Source: Moraxella catarrhalis (GTDB lineage Bacteria > Pseudomonadota > Gammaproteobacteria > Pseudomonadales > Moraxellaceae). Taken from it: a stretch of DNA of 43,731 nucleotides. This document shows positions 42,459 to 43,731 of the stretch, in pieces. The stretch's first letter is position 1, and every line of letters begins with the position of its first letter. The position numbers were made by a program, and so were the translations under genes. The notes under the pieces are model-generated. The model searched no databases. It saw only the letters and a list, made by a program, of their open reading frames with translations, and had not been told where the DNA came from. The DNA lies in assembly GCF_001656295.1 (NCBI RefSeq), contig NZ_LXHE01000016.1:1-43731 (forward strand), given 5' to 3'.

Positions 42459-42477
42459 GTAGGGTTTACGCTAAATT
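42449..42477 (+). promoter_or_regulatory. Candidate promoter of tnpB, using the duplicated TTGACA
   Basis: TTGACA (42449-42454), a 17-nt spacer and TAAATT (42472-42477). The -35 is perfect and the -10 matches four of six. It may also serve the tnpB transcript that carries the 3' RNA. Confidence 0.45.
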
Positions 42478-42505
42478 ATAACTACATTCACTCAACTAAC
42501 AAGCC

Positions 42506-43633
42506 ATGCTCAAAGCCTACAAATACAGAATTTACCCAAACCAACAACAAGCCATAGCGTTTGAACAACACTTTGGTTGTGTTCGTTTTGTTTATAATTG
42601 GGTATTGGCATTACAAAATAGATATTACAAAATCTTTGGCAAGTCGTTATCTCGTACCCAAATCCAAAGTCAGCTCGTCAAGAAAAAGAAAACAGGCAAG
42701 TTTGCATGGCTAAACGAAGTTAATAGCCAATCGTTACTAAATGCCTTGCTAAATGTCTATACCGCCTTTACCAATTTCTTCAAAAGTCGTACCAAGTTTC
42801 CACGCTTTAAATCTAAAAAAATCCCACAGCGAAGTTATCAATGTCCCCAACATTGCACCATAAATTTTAAACAAGGCATCATCAACCTACCCAAAACCAA
42901 AGGCATCAAAACCGTATTTAGCCGTGAATTTGTTGGCAATATCAAAACAGTTACCATCACTAAGACAGCCACAGGCAAATACCATGCAAGTATTTTAGTA
43001 GAAAACAATGAAGTTGTACCAACACCCACCACAATAGAGCCTAGCCTAACTGTTGGTATTGACTTAGGCATCAGCCACTTACTTAACTTATCAGACGGCA
43101 GCAAATTTGATAACCCAAAACATTTAGCCAAAGCCAGTCAAAGACTTGCGATACAACAAAAAATCTTTGCTCGCAAACAAAAACAAAGTAAAAACCATCA
43201 AAAGCAAAAGTTAGCCGCCGCTCGTATTCATGAAAAAGTACGCAACCAGCGTTTAGACATACACCACAAAATCACGCATAGCCTCATCTGTGAAAACCAA
43301 GCAACAAGCTATGCACTTGAAGATTTGGGTGTCAAAAACATGGTAAAAAACCGAAAACTTGCCAAAGCGATTCATGATGTGGGCTTAGGGCAATTTGTTA
43401 CCTTGCTTACTTACAAGGCAAATTAGTATGGCAAAAACATTCTAAAAGTAAATCGGTTCTTTGCCAGTTCTAAAATTTGCTCGCATTGTCATCACAAATT
43501 AGACAGTCTGCCGTTGTCAGTCAGGCATTGGACGTGTCCTAGCTGTCAAACACAGCATAACCGTGATACCAATGCCGCAAACAATATACGCAAGCAAGCG
43601 TTAGCTGATGCACTAGGACTTAGTGTTGTATAA
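42506..43633 (+). pseudogene. tnpB: IS605 TnpB RNA-guided nuclease, interrupted by an amber codon
   Basis: The full frame is 375 codons. The N-terminus MLKAYKYRIYPNQQQ is typical. The RuvC residues are Asp186 (GIDLGIS), Glu272 (LEDLGVKNM) and Asp354 (NRDTNAANNI). A zinc finger (CSHC at residue 325, then CPSC) lies in between. Codon 307 is TAG, at a spot where relatives have Trp before GKN. The stop removes the zinc finger and the third catalytic Asp. Apart from this codon the frame is intact, so the loss looks recent. Unless the codon is read through, the nuclease is inactive. Confidence 0.88.
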
Positions 43634-43639
43634 AGAGTT

Positions 43640-43731
43640 CCCTCAGTATAATACTTATCAGCGTAAGTGTACTGGCGAAAGATAGCAACTCAATCTAAGC
43701 TTAGGTTGTTATGGGTCGCAAAGATTCCCCC
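43640..43731 (+). ncRNA. Candidate omega RNA (reRNA) region of the IS605 element
   Basis: Directly after tnpB a nested stem is visible: CAGTA / TACTG (43644-43648 and 43670-43674) around ACTTA / TAAGT (43653-43657 and 43664-43668). A second hairpin CAATCTAA / TTAGGTTG lies at 43691-43708. Guide RNAs of TnpB arise from exactly this part of the element. The 3' end and guide lie at or past the window edge. Confidence 0.45.

Larger units (their letters stand above)
42199..43731. mobile_element. IS605-type element, decayed, right end at or beyond the window edge
   Basis: Divergent tnpA and tnpB with a structured 3' region is the IS605 plan. tnpA has lost its N-terminus and tnpB has an internal stop. 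A small hairpin CTGAT / ATCAG (42200-42204 and 42211-42215) lies at the left side. The exact ends cannot be fixed. Confidence 0.75.

Noticed and set aside
11694-43426. Possible reassignment of TAG (or TGA) to an amino acid, given in-frame TAGs in ygiQ and tnpB
   Set aside because: The ygiQ remnant also has frameshifts and missense changes, and other genes here (mnmA with TGA, the small membrane protein with TAG) use these codons as ordinary stops.

Overview
The window looks like chromosome of a Moraxella species (Moraxellaceae, Gammaproteobacteria). The evidence is a moderately AT-rich genome, a type III methyltransferase gene with the PTNQ-coding tetranucleotide repeat known from Moraxella modM, a very large UspA/Hag-type trimeric autotransporter, and a complete Isc gene cluster. 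The species cannot be fixed from the window alone. Most genes are housekeeping. Nearly every gene group ends in a clear hairpin terminator, and several promoters can be read directly.

Layout. 1-372: truncated 5' part of phase-variable modM (minus strand). 385-7638: alaS, a small membrane protein gene, purB, a YkvI-like transporter and mnmA. 7750-11630: a plus-strand run of ispF, an isochorismatase-fold hydrolase, grxD, a lipoprotein gamma-glutamyltransferase and a short gene of unknown function. 11634-13949: ygiQ, a radical-SAM gene carrying four premature stops and two frameshifts. 14106-19745: the isc gene set iscR-iscS-iscU-iscA-hscB-hscA-fdx with a candidate IscR operator. 19822-20774: an SCP2/UbiJ-like tail-anchored protein and a doubtful short ORF. 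21101-26531: hupB, ppiD, phhAB and purH. 26872-35387: an 8.1 kb autotransporter gene and its long leader. 35469-39282: fis, prmA and the PBP1b gene. 39487-42144: a CcoI/FixI-type copper ATPase. 42199-43731: a decayed IS605-type element with truncated tnpA, an amber-interrupted tnpB and a structured 3' RNA region.

The two most notable features concern switching of surface and epigenetic traits. The modM repeat should switch a DNA methyltransferase on and off by frameshift. Upstream of the autotransporter, a run of nine C residues lies between TTGCAT and TATAAT, giving a 16-bp spacer; this is the arrangement used for phase-variable promoters such as Neisseria porA. One locus would therefore switch by translation and the other by transcription. 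The decay of ygiQ and tnpB appears to be largely by G:C to A:T transitions. No CRISPR array, prophage, rRNA or tRNA gene was recognised.
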